Shown here piece by piece: positions 34,313 through 43,380 of a stretch of 64,000 nt of DNA; position 1 is the first letter of the stretch; every line of letters starts with the position of its first letter. Where the stretch lies: positions 52,273 through 116,272 of the forward strand of contig CAZAEW010000004.1 of the NCBI GenBank assembly GCA_964484065.1. The letters are read 5' to 3'. The stretch is from JAEVLT01 sp964484065 (GTDB lineage: Bacteria; Bacillota; Bacilli; Bacillales; Cytobacillaceae). Below the pieces are notes generated by a model. That model was not told the DNA's origin. It was given only the letters and a program-made list of their open reading frames with translations, and ran no database searches. The translations under genes and the position numbers were made by a program.

Positions 34313-36460
34313 ATGGAAACAGTTTCAACAAGGAATGCTCAAATACTTGCAATTGATGCCGGCGGTACAATGACAGATACCTTCATTATTGATGAAAACG
34401 GTGATTTTGTTGTTGGTAAGGCACAATCGACACCAGAAGACGAATCAATCGGTCTTCTCAACTCCGCTAAAGATGCCCTCACGTATTGGAATACTTGCGT
34501 GGAAGAAGCATTTCCAAAGCTTCTCGCCGGTGTTTATTCCGGTACGGCGATGCTAAACCGGCTGGTGTCCAGAAAAGGACGGCGTGTTGGTTTGATCGTC
34601 AATAAAGGAATGGAAGATTTTCATCGGATGGGCCGCGCCATCCAGGCTTACCTTGGCTATTCCTATTCAGACCGGCTTCATTTAAACACGCACCGCTACG
34701 ATCCGCCGCTTGTTCCAAGGGAAAGGACAAAAGGCGTTACTGAACGGGTGGACCTTTTTGGCAATGTTGTTATTCCTCTTTATGAACATGAAGTAGAACC
34801 AGCCGTTCTGGAGTTATTGGAGCAGGATGTGGAAGCGATTGTCATCAGTCTTCTTCATTCGTATAAGAATCCAACCCACGAACGAAGAATCCGCGATATT
34901 GCCAAAGCATTGATGAAAAAAGCAGGGAAAGACATTCCGGTATTTGCTTCCGTAGATTATTACCCTGTCCGCAAGGAATCCCATCGAACGAATACAACCA
35001 TTATTGAAGCCTATGCAGCTGACCCATCGCGGGAAACCCTTTCAAAAATTGACGACATGCTGCGTGACCATGGTGCTTCATTTGATCTTCGCGTGATGGC
35101 CAGCCACGGTGGAACGATTAGTACACAGGCGAATGAATTGGCGCGAACACTTGTATCCGGACCGATCGGCGGCGTCGTCGGAGCTAAGTATCTTGGCGAA
35201 AAACTTGGAATTCCAAATATCGCCTGCTCGGATATTGGAGGCACCAGTTTTGATATGGCCTTGATCACGCAAGGGGATCTAAGCATTAACACAAGCCCGG
35301 ATATGGCAAGACTTGTGTTATCTCTTCCGCTTGTTGCGATGGATACCGTCGGAGCCGGGGCAGGCAGCTTTGTCCGCATCGATCCAAACTTTAAATCATT
35401 AACTTTGGGTCCAGACAGTGCGGGTTCGAGAGTAGGAGTTTGTTATCCGGAGGGCGGGATCGATACCGTAACCGTTTCAGACTGCCACGTCGTTTTAGGA
35501 TTAATCAACCCAAATAACTTCCTTGGTGGAGAAGTCAAGCTCGATCGAAATCGAGCTTATGAAGCGGTCAAGAAGCAAGTGGCCGATCCGCTTGGTTTAT
35601 CGGTAGAGGATGCAGCTTATGGAGTCATTGATTTGCTTGAATCACAACTTCGCAACTACTTGGAATCAATGATTCTGGGCAAAGGGTACTCACCATCCCA
35701 GTACGTATGCTTCTCTTATGGAGGCGGCGGACCGCTCCACACTGCAGGCTATACGAAAGGTCTAGGTTTTGAGGATGTCCTTGTGCCGGCATGGGCAGCA
35801 GGATTTTCGGCATTTGGGTGCGGAGCAGCTGACTTTGAATACCGTTATGATAAAACATTGGACATCAACGTTGATTTTGACAGCGGGGACAATGCAAAAC
35901 TAATCGCGGGAAAAGAGTTACAGGACGCATGGGACGAACTAAAGGAAAAAGTGGCAGTAGAGTTTGAAAAAAATTCATTTAACCGCAAAGAGGTAGATTT
36001 CCGTCTCTTCTTCCGCATGCAATACCAAGGTCAATTAAACGATTTGGAAATTGAAGCGCCGATTGAAAAATTCTCCAGCGTCAGTGATTGGGAGTCATTA
36101 GCGGAAGCCTTTGAAGATACGTATACAAGAGTGTATGCAAAGGCAGCCAAATCTCCGGAACTGGGTTACAGCATTACGGGAGCGATTATCCGCGGGGTGG
36201 TTGAGGTTGCAAAACCAAGAATTCCTGAGGAGCCATTTGTCAGTGAAAGACCGTCAGGAGAGGCATTCTTAGGCATCCGTGATGTGTACTGGAAAGGAGA
36301 ATGGGTGAAGGCGAATATTTGGGAGATGGAAAAACTGGAACCAGGCAATAAAATTGGGGCTTTTTCCATCCTTGAATCTCCTGCAACGACGTTTGTGGTT
36401 CCGCCGGGGTTTGAAGCAAGCCTTGATCAGCATCGCATTTTCCATTTAAAGGAACTTTAA
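34313..36460 (+). CDS. acxA: Acetone carboxylase, beta subunit (hydantoinase/oxoprolinase A-like)
   Basis: ATP-dependent carboxylation of acetone to acetoacetate, cytosolic heterohexamer. The 715 residues match the known beta-subunit length. It has an ASKHA-type nucleotide-binding start, ILAIDAGGTMTDTFIIDENG, then SGTAMLNRLVSRKGRRVG, SGPIGGVVGAKYLG, DIGGTSFDMALIT and FSYGGGGPLHTAGY. ATG 34313 lies five bases after AAGGGGAGA; an earlier TTG is upstream of that ribosome site. First gene after the sigma-54 promoter. Acetophenone carboxylase is an alternative, but the gamma gene downstream favours acetone carboxylase. Confidence 0.92.
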   Translation: METVSTRNAQILAIDAGGTMTDTFIIDENGDFVVGKAQSTPEDESIGLLNSAKDALTYWNTCVEEAFPKLLAGVYSGTAMLNRLVSRKGRRVGLIVNKGMEDFHRMGRAIQAYLGYSYSDRLHLNTHRYDPPLVPRERTKGVTERVDLFGNVVIPLYEHEVEPAVLELLEQDVEAIVISLLHSYKNPTHERRIRDIAKALMKKAGKDIPVFASVDYYPVRKESHRTNTTIIEAYAADPSRETLSKIDDMLRDHGASFDLRVMASHGGTISTQANELARTLVSGPIGGVVGAKYLGEKLGIPNIACSDIGGTSFDMALITQGDLSINTSPDMARLVLSLPLVAMDTVGAGAGSFVRIDPNFKSLTLGPDSAGSRVGVCYPEGGIDTVTVSDCHVVLGLINPNNFLGGEVKLDRNRAYEAVKKQVADPLGLSVEDAAYGVIDLLESQLRNYLESMILGKGYSPSQYVCFSYGGGGPLHTAGYTKGLGFEDVLVPAWAAGFSAFGCGAADFEYRYDKTLDINVDFDSGDNAKLIAGKELQDAWDELKEKVAVEFEKNSFNRKEVDFRLFFRMQYQGQLNDLEIEAPIEKFSSVSDWESLAEAFEDTYTRVYAKAAKSPELGYSITGAIIRGVVEVAKPRIPEEPFVSERPSGEAFLGIRDVYWKGEWVKANIWEMEKLEPGNKIGAFSILESPATTFVVPPGFEASLDQHRIFHLKEL

Positions 36461-36479
36461 TCTAAAGGGGGTTTAGCGA

Positions 36480-38750
36480 ATGAGGACCAGTGAAAAAGAT
36501 CTGCAAAATCGTAAAAATATCGGCTGGGATGGAAAAACACTGCTGCAAATGCGGCAGGAAGTCGATCAAGTTAGCCGTGAAACAGGACACTATGCCGGGT
36601 TAAGAACATTGCCGCTAAAAGAAACGGATCCGATCCGCTATGAAAAAATCTTTTCAAAATTGCGGGGCGGAGTTGTTCATGCACGGGAAACAGCCAAAAA
36701 AGTTGCTGCATCTCCTATTGTAGAGCAGGAAGGGGAACTTTGCTTTACACTTTACACACCGGAAGCGGACTCTGTCGTTACATCTACCGGCATCATTATT
36801 CATGTCGGTACAATGGGTTCTGCTATTAAATATATGATTAAAAATGATTATGAGTCGAATCCCGGCATTGAGGATGGCGATATTTTCTGTAACAACGATT
36901 GCCAAATCGGAAATGTGCATCCATGTGATGTCCATACGATTGTTCCTGTTTTTTATGAGGGGGAGCTGATTGGCTGGGTCGGCGGAGTAACACATGTAAT
37001 TGACGTAGGTGCAACCGCACCGGGAAGTATGACGGTTGGTCCTGTTACACGATATGATGATGGCTATCAAATTGCCTGCCGTAAAATCGGGAAAAACGAC
37101 ACTCTTTCAAAGGACTGGCTGATTGAAAGCCAGCGTTCTGTTCGGACAACCAAATATTGGTTACTAGATGAGCGGACCCGAATTGCCGGCTGCCATATGA
37201 TTCGCGATCTTGTTTTGGATATTATCCGGGAAGAGGGTGCTGAAACCTATAAAGAATTTATTCGAGAAGTCATTGAGGATGGGCGCCGCGGCTTTGTTAA
37301 CCAGGTAAAAAGTCTGCTTATTCCAGGAAAATACCGCCAAGTATCCTTTGTAGATGTGCCGTATAAAAATTTGGATGTCCCGCCTTTTGCCAAAGTAGAC
37401 ACCATTATGCACGCACCTACGGAATTGACGGTTCATAACGATGGCAAATTCCAAATTAATTTTGAAGGTGTTAACCGCTGGGGATGGCATAGCTATAACG
37501 CTACACCTGTAGCAATAACAAGCGGAATTTGGGTCATGATGTCCCAAACGTTAATACCGAATGACCGCGTCAACGACGGCGCCCTTTACGCTAGTCAATT
37601 TGACCTTCCATACGGGTCGTGGCTGAATCCGGATGATATTCGGACTGCCCACAGCTACGCATGGCACTTCCTAGTATCGGCTTGGAGTCCACTATGGCGT
37701 GCTTTAAGCCGCAACTATTATGCCCGCGGCTATCTTGAAGAGGTGAATGCTGGTAATGCCAATACATCGAACTGGCTGCAAGGCGGAGGGTATAACCAAT
37801 TTAATGAAAATCATGCCGTAAACAGTTTTGAGTCTGCTGCAGAAGGTGTCGGTGCGGGTGCGGTCCGTGATGGCATCAGCCACGCTGCTGCAATTTGGAA
37901 TCCTGAAGGTGACATGGGCGACATGGAAATTTGGGAGCTGGCTGAGCCGCTGCTTTATCTGGGCAGAAGCATCAAGCCAAATACCGCTGGTTATGGAAAG
38001 TATCGCGGCGGCAGCGGCTATGAGACACTGCGGATGGTTTATGGCGCCAAAGACTGGACGATGTTCTTTATGGGCAACGGCTATATGTCAAGTGACTGCG
38101 GCTTGATGGGCGGTTATCCGGCAGCCGCTGGTTATCGTTTTGAAGCTCATGCAACGAACTTGAAAGAACGGATTGAAAAACAGCTTCCAATCCCTACTGG
38201 AGGCGATACGGACCCTGATTATCCAGACTATGAAAAGGTGATGGATGCAAAGGAAGTAATCCGCGATAAGCAGGCAATAACGACTGAAACTATTTTTGAT
38301 AATTATGACCTGTATTTGAACTACCTTCGCGGGGGTCCAGGCTTTGGAGATCCGCTGGAGCGTAAACCTCAGGCAATTGAAGAAGACTTAAATGAAGGAC
38401 ATTTACTGCCGCGCTTTGCCGAAAGTGTCTATGGAGCGGTTGTCAGCAAAAACGAAAAAGGGATGTACGTTGTGGATGCAAAAGCAACCGAAAAACGCCG
38501 GGGGAAAATTCGAAAAGAACGGCTCAACCGGGGGATTCCTGTCAAAGAGTGGATGAAACTAGAAAAACAAAGGATCATCAACAAAGATGCAAGCGTTCAG
38601 GTTCGCCACATGTATGCAGGAAGTTTTGCGCTGAGTTCCAGCTTTGCAAATGAGTTCAAAGAATTCTGGAATCTGCCGCAGGATTGGAAACTTACAGAAG
38701 CTGAATTAGGAGTTCCTGTCTTTGGAGCAAAAATAAATCACAATAAATAG
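36480..38750 (+). CDS. acxB: Acetone carboxylase, alpha subunit (hydantoinase B-like)
   Basis: Large subunit that carries the metal and carboxylation site. The 756 residues (family about 770) show VVHARETAKKVAASPIVEQEGELCFTLYTPE, NDCQIGNVHPCDVHTIVP (likely metal-site region with NDC and HPCDVH), GWVGGVTHVIDVG, and the Gly-rich C-terminal LRGGPGFGDPLER. Ribosome site AAAGGGGGTTTAG. It begins 19 bases after acxA and is 14 bases from acxC, so the three are one transcription unit. Confidence 0.92.
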   Translation: MRTSEKDLQNRKNIGWDGKTLLQMRQEVDQVSRETGHYAGLRTLPLKETDPIRYEKIFSKLRGGVVHARETAKKVAASPIVEQEGELCFTLYTPEADSVVTSTGIIIHVGTMGSAIKYMIKNDYESNPGIEDGDIFCNNDCQIGNVHPCDVHTIVPVFYEGELIGWVGGVTHVIDVGATAPGSMTVGPVTRYDDGYQIACRKIGKNDTLSKDWLIESQRSVRTTKYWLLDERTRIAGCHMIRDLVLDIIREEGAETYKEFIREVIEDGRRGFVNQVKSLLIPGKYRQVSFVDVPYKNLDVPPFAKVDTIMHAPTELTVHNDGKFQINFEGVNRWGWHSYNATPVAITSGIWVMMSQTLIPNDRVNDGALYASQFDLPYGSWLNPDDIRTAHSYAWHFLVSAWSPLWRALSRNYYARGYLEEVNAGNANTSNWLQGGGYNQFNENHAVNSFESAAEGVGAGAVRDGISHAAAIWNPEGDMGDMEIWELAEPLLYLGRSIKPNTAGYGKYRGGSGYETLRMVYGAKDWTMFFMGNGYMSSDCGLMGGYPAAAGYRFEAHATNLKERIEKQLPIPTGGDTDPDYPDYEKVMDAKEVIRDKQAITTETIFDNYDLYLNYLRGGPGFGDPLERKPQAIEEDLNEGHLLPRFAESVYGAVVSKNEKGMYVVDAKATEKRRGKIRKERLNRGIPVKEWMKLEKQRIINKDASVQVRHMYAGSFALSSSFANEFKEFWNLPQDWKLTEAELGVPVFGAKINHNK

Positions 38751-38764
38751 AATGGGGTGAATAT

Positions 38765-39265
38765 ATGACACAATATGAACGAAAAACAATTGAAGAGTTG
38801 ATAGATGGAACAATTGACTTTTACAAATTAAAGGAAATGCTCTCAAATTTTAAGGATGCGGACCGTTTTGAAAAATACCTTAGCATTCTTCAGGAAAGAG
38901 TTGAATGGGAAGATCCGATCTTACTGCCAGCCGGCCTTCATTTATATATTGTTGCCAAGCCACATGGGAAGCGGGTTGTGAAATGTGACTGCGGGCATGA
39001 ATTTTGCGAAGCCGATGATAACTGGAAAATGCATGCGCTCATTCATGTCCGGGACAAAGAAGAAAAAATGGCGGAATTATATCCGGAGATGCTGTCACCG
39101 CATCCGGATTGGCAGGTAATTCGAGAATATTACTGCCCGGAATGTGCAGCCCAGCTGGAAGTAGAAGCCGTTACACCATGGTATCCAATCCTCAAGGATT
39201 TCGAACCGGATATCGATGCGTTTTACAACGAATGGCTGAACAAACCGCTTCCAATTATTAAATAA
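38765..39265 (+). CDS. acxC: Acetone carboxylase, gamma subunit
   Basis: Small zinc-binding subunit of the carboxylase complex. The 166 residues match the family. Four cysteines form CDCGHEFC (about 74-81) and CPEC (about 120-123). KMHALIHVRD and the C-terminal VTPWYPILKDFEPDIDAFYNEWL (core PWYPIL.DFEPD) are recognisable. The ATG follows GGGGTGA. Its presence separates this locus from ordinary hydantoinase pairs. No CoA-transferase or thiolase for acetoacetate lies next to it. Confidence 0.92.
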   Translation: MTQYERKTIEELIDGTIDFYKLKEMLSNFKDADRFEKYLSILQERVEWEDPILLPAGLHLYIVAKPHGKRVVKCDCGHEFCEADDNWKMHALIHVRDKEEKMAELYPEMLSPHPDWQVIREYYCPECAAQLEVEAVTPWYPILKDFEPDIDAFYNEWLNKPLPIIK

Positions 39266-39280
39266 CAAAAAGGAGGATGG

Positions 39281-39309
39281 ACGACAGTGTTTGGCTGTCG
39301 TTCATTTTT
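39281..39309 (+). terminator. Terminator of acxABC
   Basis: ACGACAG pairs with CTGTCGT, followed by TCATTTTT. Confidence 0.75.
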
Positions 39310-39315
39310 AGCTAT

Positions 39316-39354
39316 TGGGAAAGTATAAATTTTTTGCTAATTTATACTTTCCCA
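39316..39354. repeat. Perfect 16-bp inverted repeat in the acx-thi intergenic region
   Basis: TGGGAAAGTATAAATT is exactly repeated in inverse after a seven-base loop. It is followed by a tail beginning GTCCGCATAAGGGCATC that runs to about 39420. I see no T-run suited to termination on either strand. It resembles a dispersed intergenic element; no second copy exists in this window. Confidence 0.6.
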
Positions 39355-39489
39355 GTCCGCATAAGGGCATCTACGCCTCTGTCATCGCCTTTTAGGCTCA
39401 CCAATCGAAGAGTTTTCTTTATTTGTCTGGATTATCTGACGAAAAATTGATCGAAATTTTATCATTTTACTAGTATATTTTTTAGGCTT

Positions 39490-39498
39490 TGCTATAAT
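39490..39498 (+). promoter_or_regulatory. Extended -10 promoter of the thiamine transport operon
   Basis: TGCTATAAT, an extended -10 element, lies about 30 bases before the riboswitch. No good -35 box is seen. Confidence 0.55.
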
Positions 39499-39526
39499 GT
39501 AGAGGAAATAAATTGAATACATAATT

Positions 39527-39615
39527 GTAGGGGAACCGGTGTTGCCGGTTGAGAAATCGTCCGTGAGCGATGACTCTTGGAACCTGATCTGGTTGAGACC
39601 AGCGGAGGGAACATA
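39527..39615 (+). promoter_or_regulatory. TPP riboswitch upstream of the thiamine-precursor transporter
   Basis: GGGGAACCGG...CCGGTTGAGA and GGAACCTGATCTGG...ACCAGCGGAGGGAAC form a thi box. The usual CTGAGA reads TTGAGA and the usual CGTAGG reads CGGAGG. The P3-like arm is ATCGTCCGTGAGCGAT. It is followed by a terminator hairpin, so thiamine pyrophosphate should repress the operon. Confidence 0.88.
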
Positions 39616-39639
39616 TTTTAAACTGCTTGTTTTTGATAT

Positions 39640-39668
39640 GCACTCAAGGTTCTTTCCTTGGGTGCTTT
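39640..39668 (+). terminator. Riboswitch-linked terminator before the transporter operon
   Basis: GCACTCAAGG pairs with CCTTGGGTGC (one G-U) and is followed by TTTTTG. A 100-base leader follows before the first start. Confidence 0.85.
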
Positions 39669-39767
39669 TTGCTGTTATATCGAACGATTTACCTATTCTT
39701 TTGGTTTTATATCCGATTTATTTCACGAAATTGATTCAAATCAAATAGGATCGCGGGGGTTTTAAAC

Positions 39768-40757
39768 ATGAAAAAATGGCTTATTTTACTTTTAAGTGTT
39801 TTTCTCATTGCCGGCTGCAGCAATAATAAAGCTGAAAGCGGAAAAGATAACGGTCAATCGCTAAAAAAGGTAACGGTTGTGCTCGATTGGACGCCGAACA
39901 CAAACCATACGGGACTTTATGTAGCGAAAGCAAAAGGCTATTTTGAAAAGGAAGGGCTGGATGTAAACATCATCAATCCCGGACAAGCAGGTGCTGACCA
40001 GCTTGTCGCTTCGGGAAAGGCTGAATTTGGTGTCGGTTATCAGGAGGCAGTAACTCAGGCTCGTGTTCAGGGGATTCCACTTGTATCAATCGCAGCAGTT
40101 ATTCAGCATAATACTTCAGGATTTGCTTCACCAGCCTCGAAAAATATTAAAACACCAAAAGATTTTGAAGGAAAAACTTATGGTGGATGGGGAGGTCCGA
40201 CAGAAAAACCGGTTATTGAATCCTTAATGAAAACAGAAAATGCCGATGTCAATAAAGTAACGGTTGTGAACATTGGAGATACAGACTTTTTTACAGCCAT
40301 TAAAAAGAATATTGACTTTGCCTGGATTTACTATGGCTGGGACGGAGTGGGAGCAGAGCTGCGCGGAGAAAAAATCAACATGATTTACTTAACGGATTAC
40401 TCCAAAAAGCTTGACTACTATACTCCTGTATTAGAAACAAATGAAAAAATGATATCGAAGAACCCAGAAACGGTCAAAGCCTTTTTAAAGGCTGCTTCTG
40501 AAGGATATGAGTTTGCGATAAAAAATCCGGACAAGGCTGCGGATATTCTAATCAAAGCTGCTCCGGATCTAGATCCAAAGCTTGTTAAAGCAAGCCAAAA
40601 ATGGTTGTCTCCTAAATACCAGGATGATGCCAAACAATGGGGCTATCAGAAAAAGTCCGTTTGGGATAACTATGCTTCTTGGATGTATGATCACAAACTC
40701 CTTGATAAAAAGCTGGATTCTTCGAAAGCCTTTACCAACGAATTTTTACCTAAATAG
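39768..40757 (+). CDS. thiY: Thiamine-precursor ABC transporter, substrate-binding lipoprotein (ThiY-like)
   Basis: Extracellular lipoprotein that captures a pyrimidine precursor. The signal peptide ends LIAGCSNN (lipobox Cys about 18). The NMT1/THI5-like fold is marked by VLDWTPNTNHTGLYVAKAKGYF, GADQLVASGKAEFGVGYQEAVTQAR and the tail loop YGGWGGPTEKP. The 329 residues are typical. Known ThiY binds N-formyl-4-amino-5-aminomethyl-2-methylpyrimidine (FAMP); the TPP riboswitch upstream supports a thiamine role. First gene of a five-gene operon. Start ATG 39768 follows GCGGGGG. Confidence 0.9.
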   Translation: MKKWLILLLSVFLIAGCSNNKAESGKDNGQSLKKVTVVLDWTPNTNHTGLYVAKAKGYFEKEGLDVNIINPGQAGADQLVASGKAEFGVGYQEAVTQARVQGIPLVSIAAVIQHNTSGFASPASKNIKTPKDFEGKTYGGWGGPTEKPVIESLMKTENADVNKVTVVNIGDTDFFTAIKKNIDFAWIYYGWDGVGAELRGEKINMIYLTDYSKKLDYYTPVLETNEKMISKNPETVKAFLKAASEGYEFAIKNPDKAADILIKAAPDLDPKLVKASQKWLSPKYQDDAKQWGYQKKSVWDNYASWMYDHKLLDKKLDSSKAFTNEFLPK

Positions 40758-40769
40758 GAGGTGAAAGAC

Positions 40770-41060
40770 ATGGCCAATTCACTAGTCAGCATTCAAATCC
40801 TGCCTAAAACAAAGGATGGCGAAGACGTGATCCCGTATGTGGATGAGGCAATTCGCGTCATACAGAAGTCAGGGGTAAAATATGAGGTTCATCCTCTTGA
40901 AACAACGATGGAAGGTGAGCTCTCTCTACTCTTTCAGGTTATCGAAAAAATGAACAAACGGATGATTGAAATCGGCAGCAAAAATGTCATTTCACAGATT
41001 AAGGTGCTTTATCAGCCTGCTGGAATTACAATGGATCAATTAACGGAGAAATATCGCTGA
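40770..41060 (+). CDS. Thiamine-binding-fold protein (MTH1187/YkoF-like)
   Basis: A 96-residue cytosolic protein of the Thiamine_BP family: SLVSIQILPKTKDGEDVIPYVDEAI and VHPLETTMEGELSLLFQVIEKM (motif PL.TTMEG) are typical. Relatives bind thiamine or HMP at a subunit interface. I used ATG 40770, seven bases after AGGAGGTGA; the GTG at 40761 lies inside that site. It lies between binding protein and permease and overlaps the permease start by one base. It may deliver or sense the imported precursor; the role is unproved. Confidence 0.85.
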   Translation: MANSLVSIQILPKTKDGEDVIPYVDEAIRVIQKSGVKYEVHPLETTMEGELSLLFQVIEKMNKRMIEIGSKNVISQIKVLYQPAGITMDQLTEKYR

Positions 41061-41827
41061 TGAGACAGTTATTTTTGAAAGGGTGGAGACCTGTGTCGGT
41101 TCTCCTCCTTTTGTTCATTATCTGGGAAACCGTAGTAAAAACGGCAAAGATTGATCCATGGCTTTTGCCTGCTCCCACAAAGGTTTTGGCAGAAGCTGCC
41201 GCTGGGTGGAAGAATTTCTATCCTGACGTTTTATCAACAGCAACCATCACATTATATGGGTTTGCGGTTGGAGCAGTTATTGGGATAGCCGCAGCGGTGT
41301 TTCTTCATCTCGTGCCGGTTTTGAGAGATTCATTTTATCCTCTTCTGATTTTATCGCAGAATGTACCAATCATTGTGCTTGCCCCGCTGCTTGTCATTTG
41401 GTTTGGCTTCGGGTTATTGCCGAAAATTATCGTCATCACACTTGTATGTTTTTTCCCGATTACGGTTGCGGCATTGGATGGCTTCAAGCAGACTCCTGCC
41501 GAGCTGAAGCATTATATGTTGATGGCAGGGGCATCAAAAACACAGGTTTTCCGAAAACTTGAGCTCCCGTTTGCCCTTCCATCCATCTTTTCTGGGCTGA
41601 AAATATCCGCTACTTACAGTGTGATGGGGGCGGTCATTTCCGAATGGCTTGGTTCGAAACAAGGGATTGGGGTATATATGACATTTGCCTCTTCTTCCTT
41701 TCGGACGGACAGGGTATTTGTAGCGATTTTTACCATTATGCTGTTGAGCCTGCTGTTTTTTCTTTTGATTATTCTGCTTGAAAAAGCTGTGGTCCGCTGG
41801 CAGCCAAAGGGAGAGGAAGAACGGTGA
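41060..41827 (+). CDS. thiX: Thiamine-precursor ABC transporter, permease (ThiX-like)
   Basis: A 255-residue inner-membrane permease with about six helices. The cytoplasmic EAA loop is GASKTQVFRKLELPFALPSIFSGLK (core GAS..Q.FRKLELP.ALP), the docking site for the ATPase. WLLPAPTKVL and FGLLPKIIVITLVCFFPI are typical of the nitrate/taurine/thiamine-precursor family. Start overlaps the preceding stop (TGATG). Partners are the preceding binding protein and the following ATPase. Confidence 0.9.
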   Translation: MRQLFLKGWRPVSVLLLLFIIWETVVKTAKIDPWLLPAPTKVLAEAAAGWKNFYPDVLSTATITLYGFAVGAVIGIAAAVFLHLVPVLRDSFYPLLILSQNVPIIVLAPLLVIWFGFGLLPKIIVITLVCFFPITVAALDGFKQTPAELKHYMLMAGASKTQVFRKLELPFALPSIFSGLKISATYSVMGAVISEWLGSKQGIGVYMTFASSSFRTDRVFVAIFTIMLLSLLFFLLIILLEKAVVRWQPKGEEER

Positions 41828-42591
41828 GCCATTTGCAGATTAAAAATGTTTCGAAAGGGTTTGGGGAGAACCAGGTATTGCTGGAAATGAATTTTTCTAT
41901 TGAAAAGGATGAATTCGTGTCGATAATCGGACCTTCCGGCAGCGGAAAAAGTACGCTTTTTCATTTAATTGGCGGACTGCTGACTCCTGACAGTGGTGAT
42001 ATTTCTTTGGAAAGTAATCGAATAAACGGAAAGCGCGGTTACATTAGTTATATGCCGCAAACGGCATCGCTTTTTCCATGGAGGACGGTCCTTAACAATG
42101 TTCTTTTAGGTCAGGAGCTTCAAGGGAAGCGCGAAGCGGAAAGAGCAAAAGAGATGCTCGAAATGGCAGGACTTGAGAATTATGCGAAAGCCTATCCCCA
42201 TGAGCTTTCAGGAGGTATGAAGCAAAGAGCTGCTTTCATTCGTGCTTTATTAAGTCCGCAAAAGATCATCTGCCTTGATGAACCTTTTTCAGCCTTGGAC
42301 GAGCTGACAAGATTTGAAATGCAAAAATGGCTTTTGTCGATTTGGGAAACGCACAAACGGACGGTTTTATTTATAACTCATAATATTGAAGAAGCATTAT
42401 TTTTGTCAGATCGCATTTTAGTATTGTCAGAAAAGCCAGCAAAGGTCCATATGGATGTGAAAATACCTTTTTCCCGTCCGCGTGATGAAAATTTGCTGCT
42501 TGATGAACAGTTTATCGATTTAAAAAGAAAAATTTATCAATCATTAGTAAAAAAAGAAAATGATCTTGGATTCACACTAAGTGCGGAGTGA
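41824..42591 (+). CDS. thiZ: Thiamine-precursor ABC transporter, ATPase (ThiZ-like)
   Basis: A 255-residue ATP-binding subunit. Walker A GPSGSGKST, Q-loop YMPQTASLFPWRTV, signature LSGGMKQRAAFIRALL, Walker B IICLDEPFSALD and H-loop FITHNIEEALFL are all intact. The LFPWRTV variant is typical of the nitrate/sulfonate/taurine ATPase group. GTG start overlaps the permease stop by four bases. The operon continues after nine bases with the TatD gene. Confidence 0.93.
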   Translation: MSHLQIKNVSKGFGENQVLLEMNFSIEKDEFVSIIGPSGSGKSTLFHLIGGLLTPDSGDISLESNRINGKRGYISYMPQTASLFPWRTVLNNVLLGQELQGKREAERAKEMLEMAGLENYAKAYPHELSGGMKQRAAFIRALLSPQKIICLDEPFSALDELTRFEMQKWLLSIWETHKRTVLFITHNIEEALFLSDRILVLSEKPAKVHMDVKIPFSRPRDENLLLDEQFIDLKRKIYQSLVKKENDLGFTLSAE

Positions 42592-42599
42592 ATATTTGA

Positions 42600-43370
42600 A
42601 TGAAAATAATAGATGCCCATATCCATTTAGATCATTACCAGGATCAGGAAATAAAACAGATTCTCGAAGATTCAGCATTAATAGATGTTTTGCTTTCAGT
42701 TTCCTTTCATCTTGATTCATGTAAACGCAACCTCGAATTATCAAAAGTGTATCCAAAAGTAAGGCCCGCGTTTGGATGGCATCCTGAACAACCCCTTCCG
42801 GATGAAAAGCAGTTAAATGAATTATTTACTTGGATCGACGCTCACCAAAATAAAATGGCCGCCATAGGGGAGGTAGGTCTGCCTTACTATTTAAGGACAG
42901 AAAATAAGGTATCAGATAAGGATTATGCTAAATATCTGGAACTGCTCGAGCACTTTATTTGCATGGCAAAAGATTATCAAAAGCCAATTGTACTTCATTC
43001 TGTCTATGATGATGCTCCATTTGTTTGTGATTTATTAGAAAAACATTCTGTGGAAAAAGCCCATTTTCATTGGTTTAAAGGAGATATGAAAACAATATCG
43101 AGGATGATCCAAAACGGATATTACATATCGATAACACCTGATGTTTGTTATGAGGAAGAAATTCAGCACTTAGTTCAAGAATATCCATTGGAACAATTAA
43201 TGGCAGAAACAGATGGTCCGTGGCCATTTAAGGGACCATTCCTTGGAAAAATGACCCATCCAACCATGATCAAAGAATCAATTACCACGATTGCAAAAAT
43301 AAAGAAGCTTTCAGCTGAACAAACGGCGGATACCATTTATCAAAATACGAAAAGATTTTATGAACTGTAA
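42600..43370 (+). CDS. TatD-family metal-dependent hydrolase, in the thiamine-precursor operon
   Basis: A 256-residue TIM-barrel hydrolase. Metal ligands: DAHIHLD (His-x-His), Glu in GEVGLPYY, His in IVLHSVYDD, His in HFHWFKGD and Asp in AETDGPW. TatD-like proteins hydrolyse DNA or small cyclic compounds. It is the last gene of the riboswitch-controlled operon, and no other hydrolase such as YlmB or TenA is present, so it may process the imported precursor (inference). Start ATG 42600 lies after GGAGTGAATATTT. Terminated by a hairpin at 43381. Confidence 0.85.
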   Translation: MKIIDAHIHLDHYQDQEIKQILEDSALIDVLLSVSFHLDSCKRNLELSKVYPKVRPAFGWHPEQPLPDEKQLNELFTWIDAHQNKMAAIGEVGLPYYLRTENKVSDKDYAKYLELLEHFICMAKDYQKPIVLHSVYDDAPFVCDLLEKHSVEKAHFHWFKGDMKTISRMIQNGYYISITPDVCYEEEIQHLVQEYPLEQLMAETDGPWPFKGPFLGKMTHPTMIKESITTIAKIKKLSAEQTADTIYQNTKRFYEL

Positions 43371-43380
43371 ATTTGCAAGA

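Noticed and set aside
34313..39265. acxABC considered as hydantoinase/oxoprolinase genes
   Set aside because: The third gene with CDCGHEFC and CPEC matches the acetone carboxylase gamma subunit, and subunit sizes fit acetone carboxylase.
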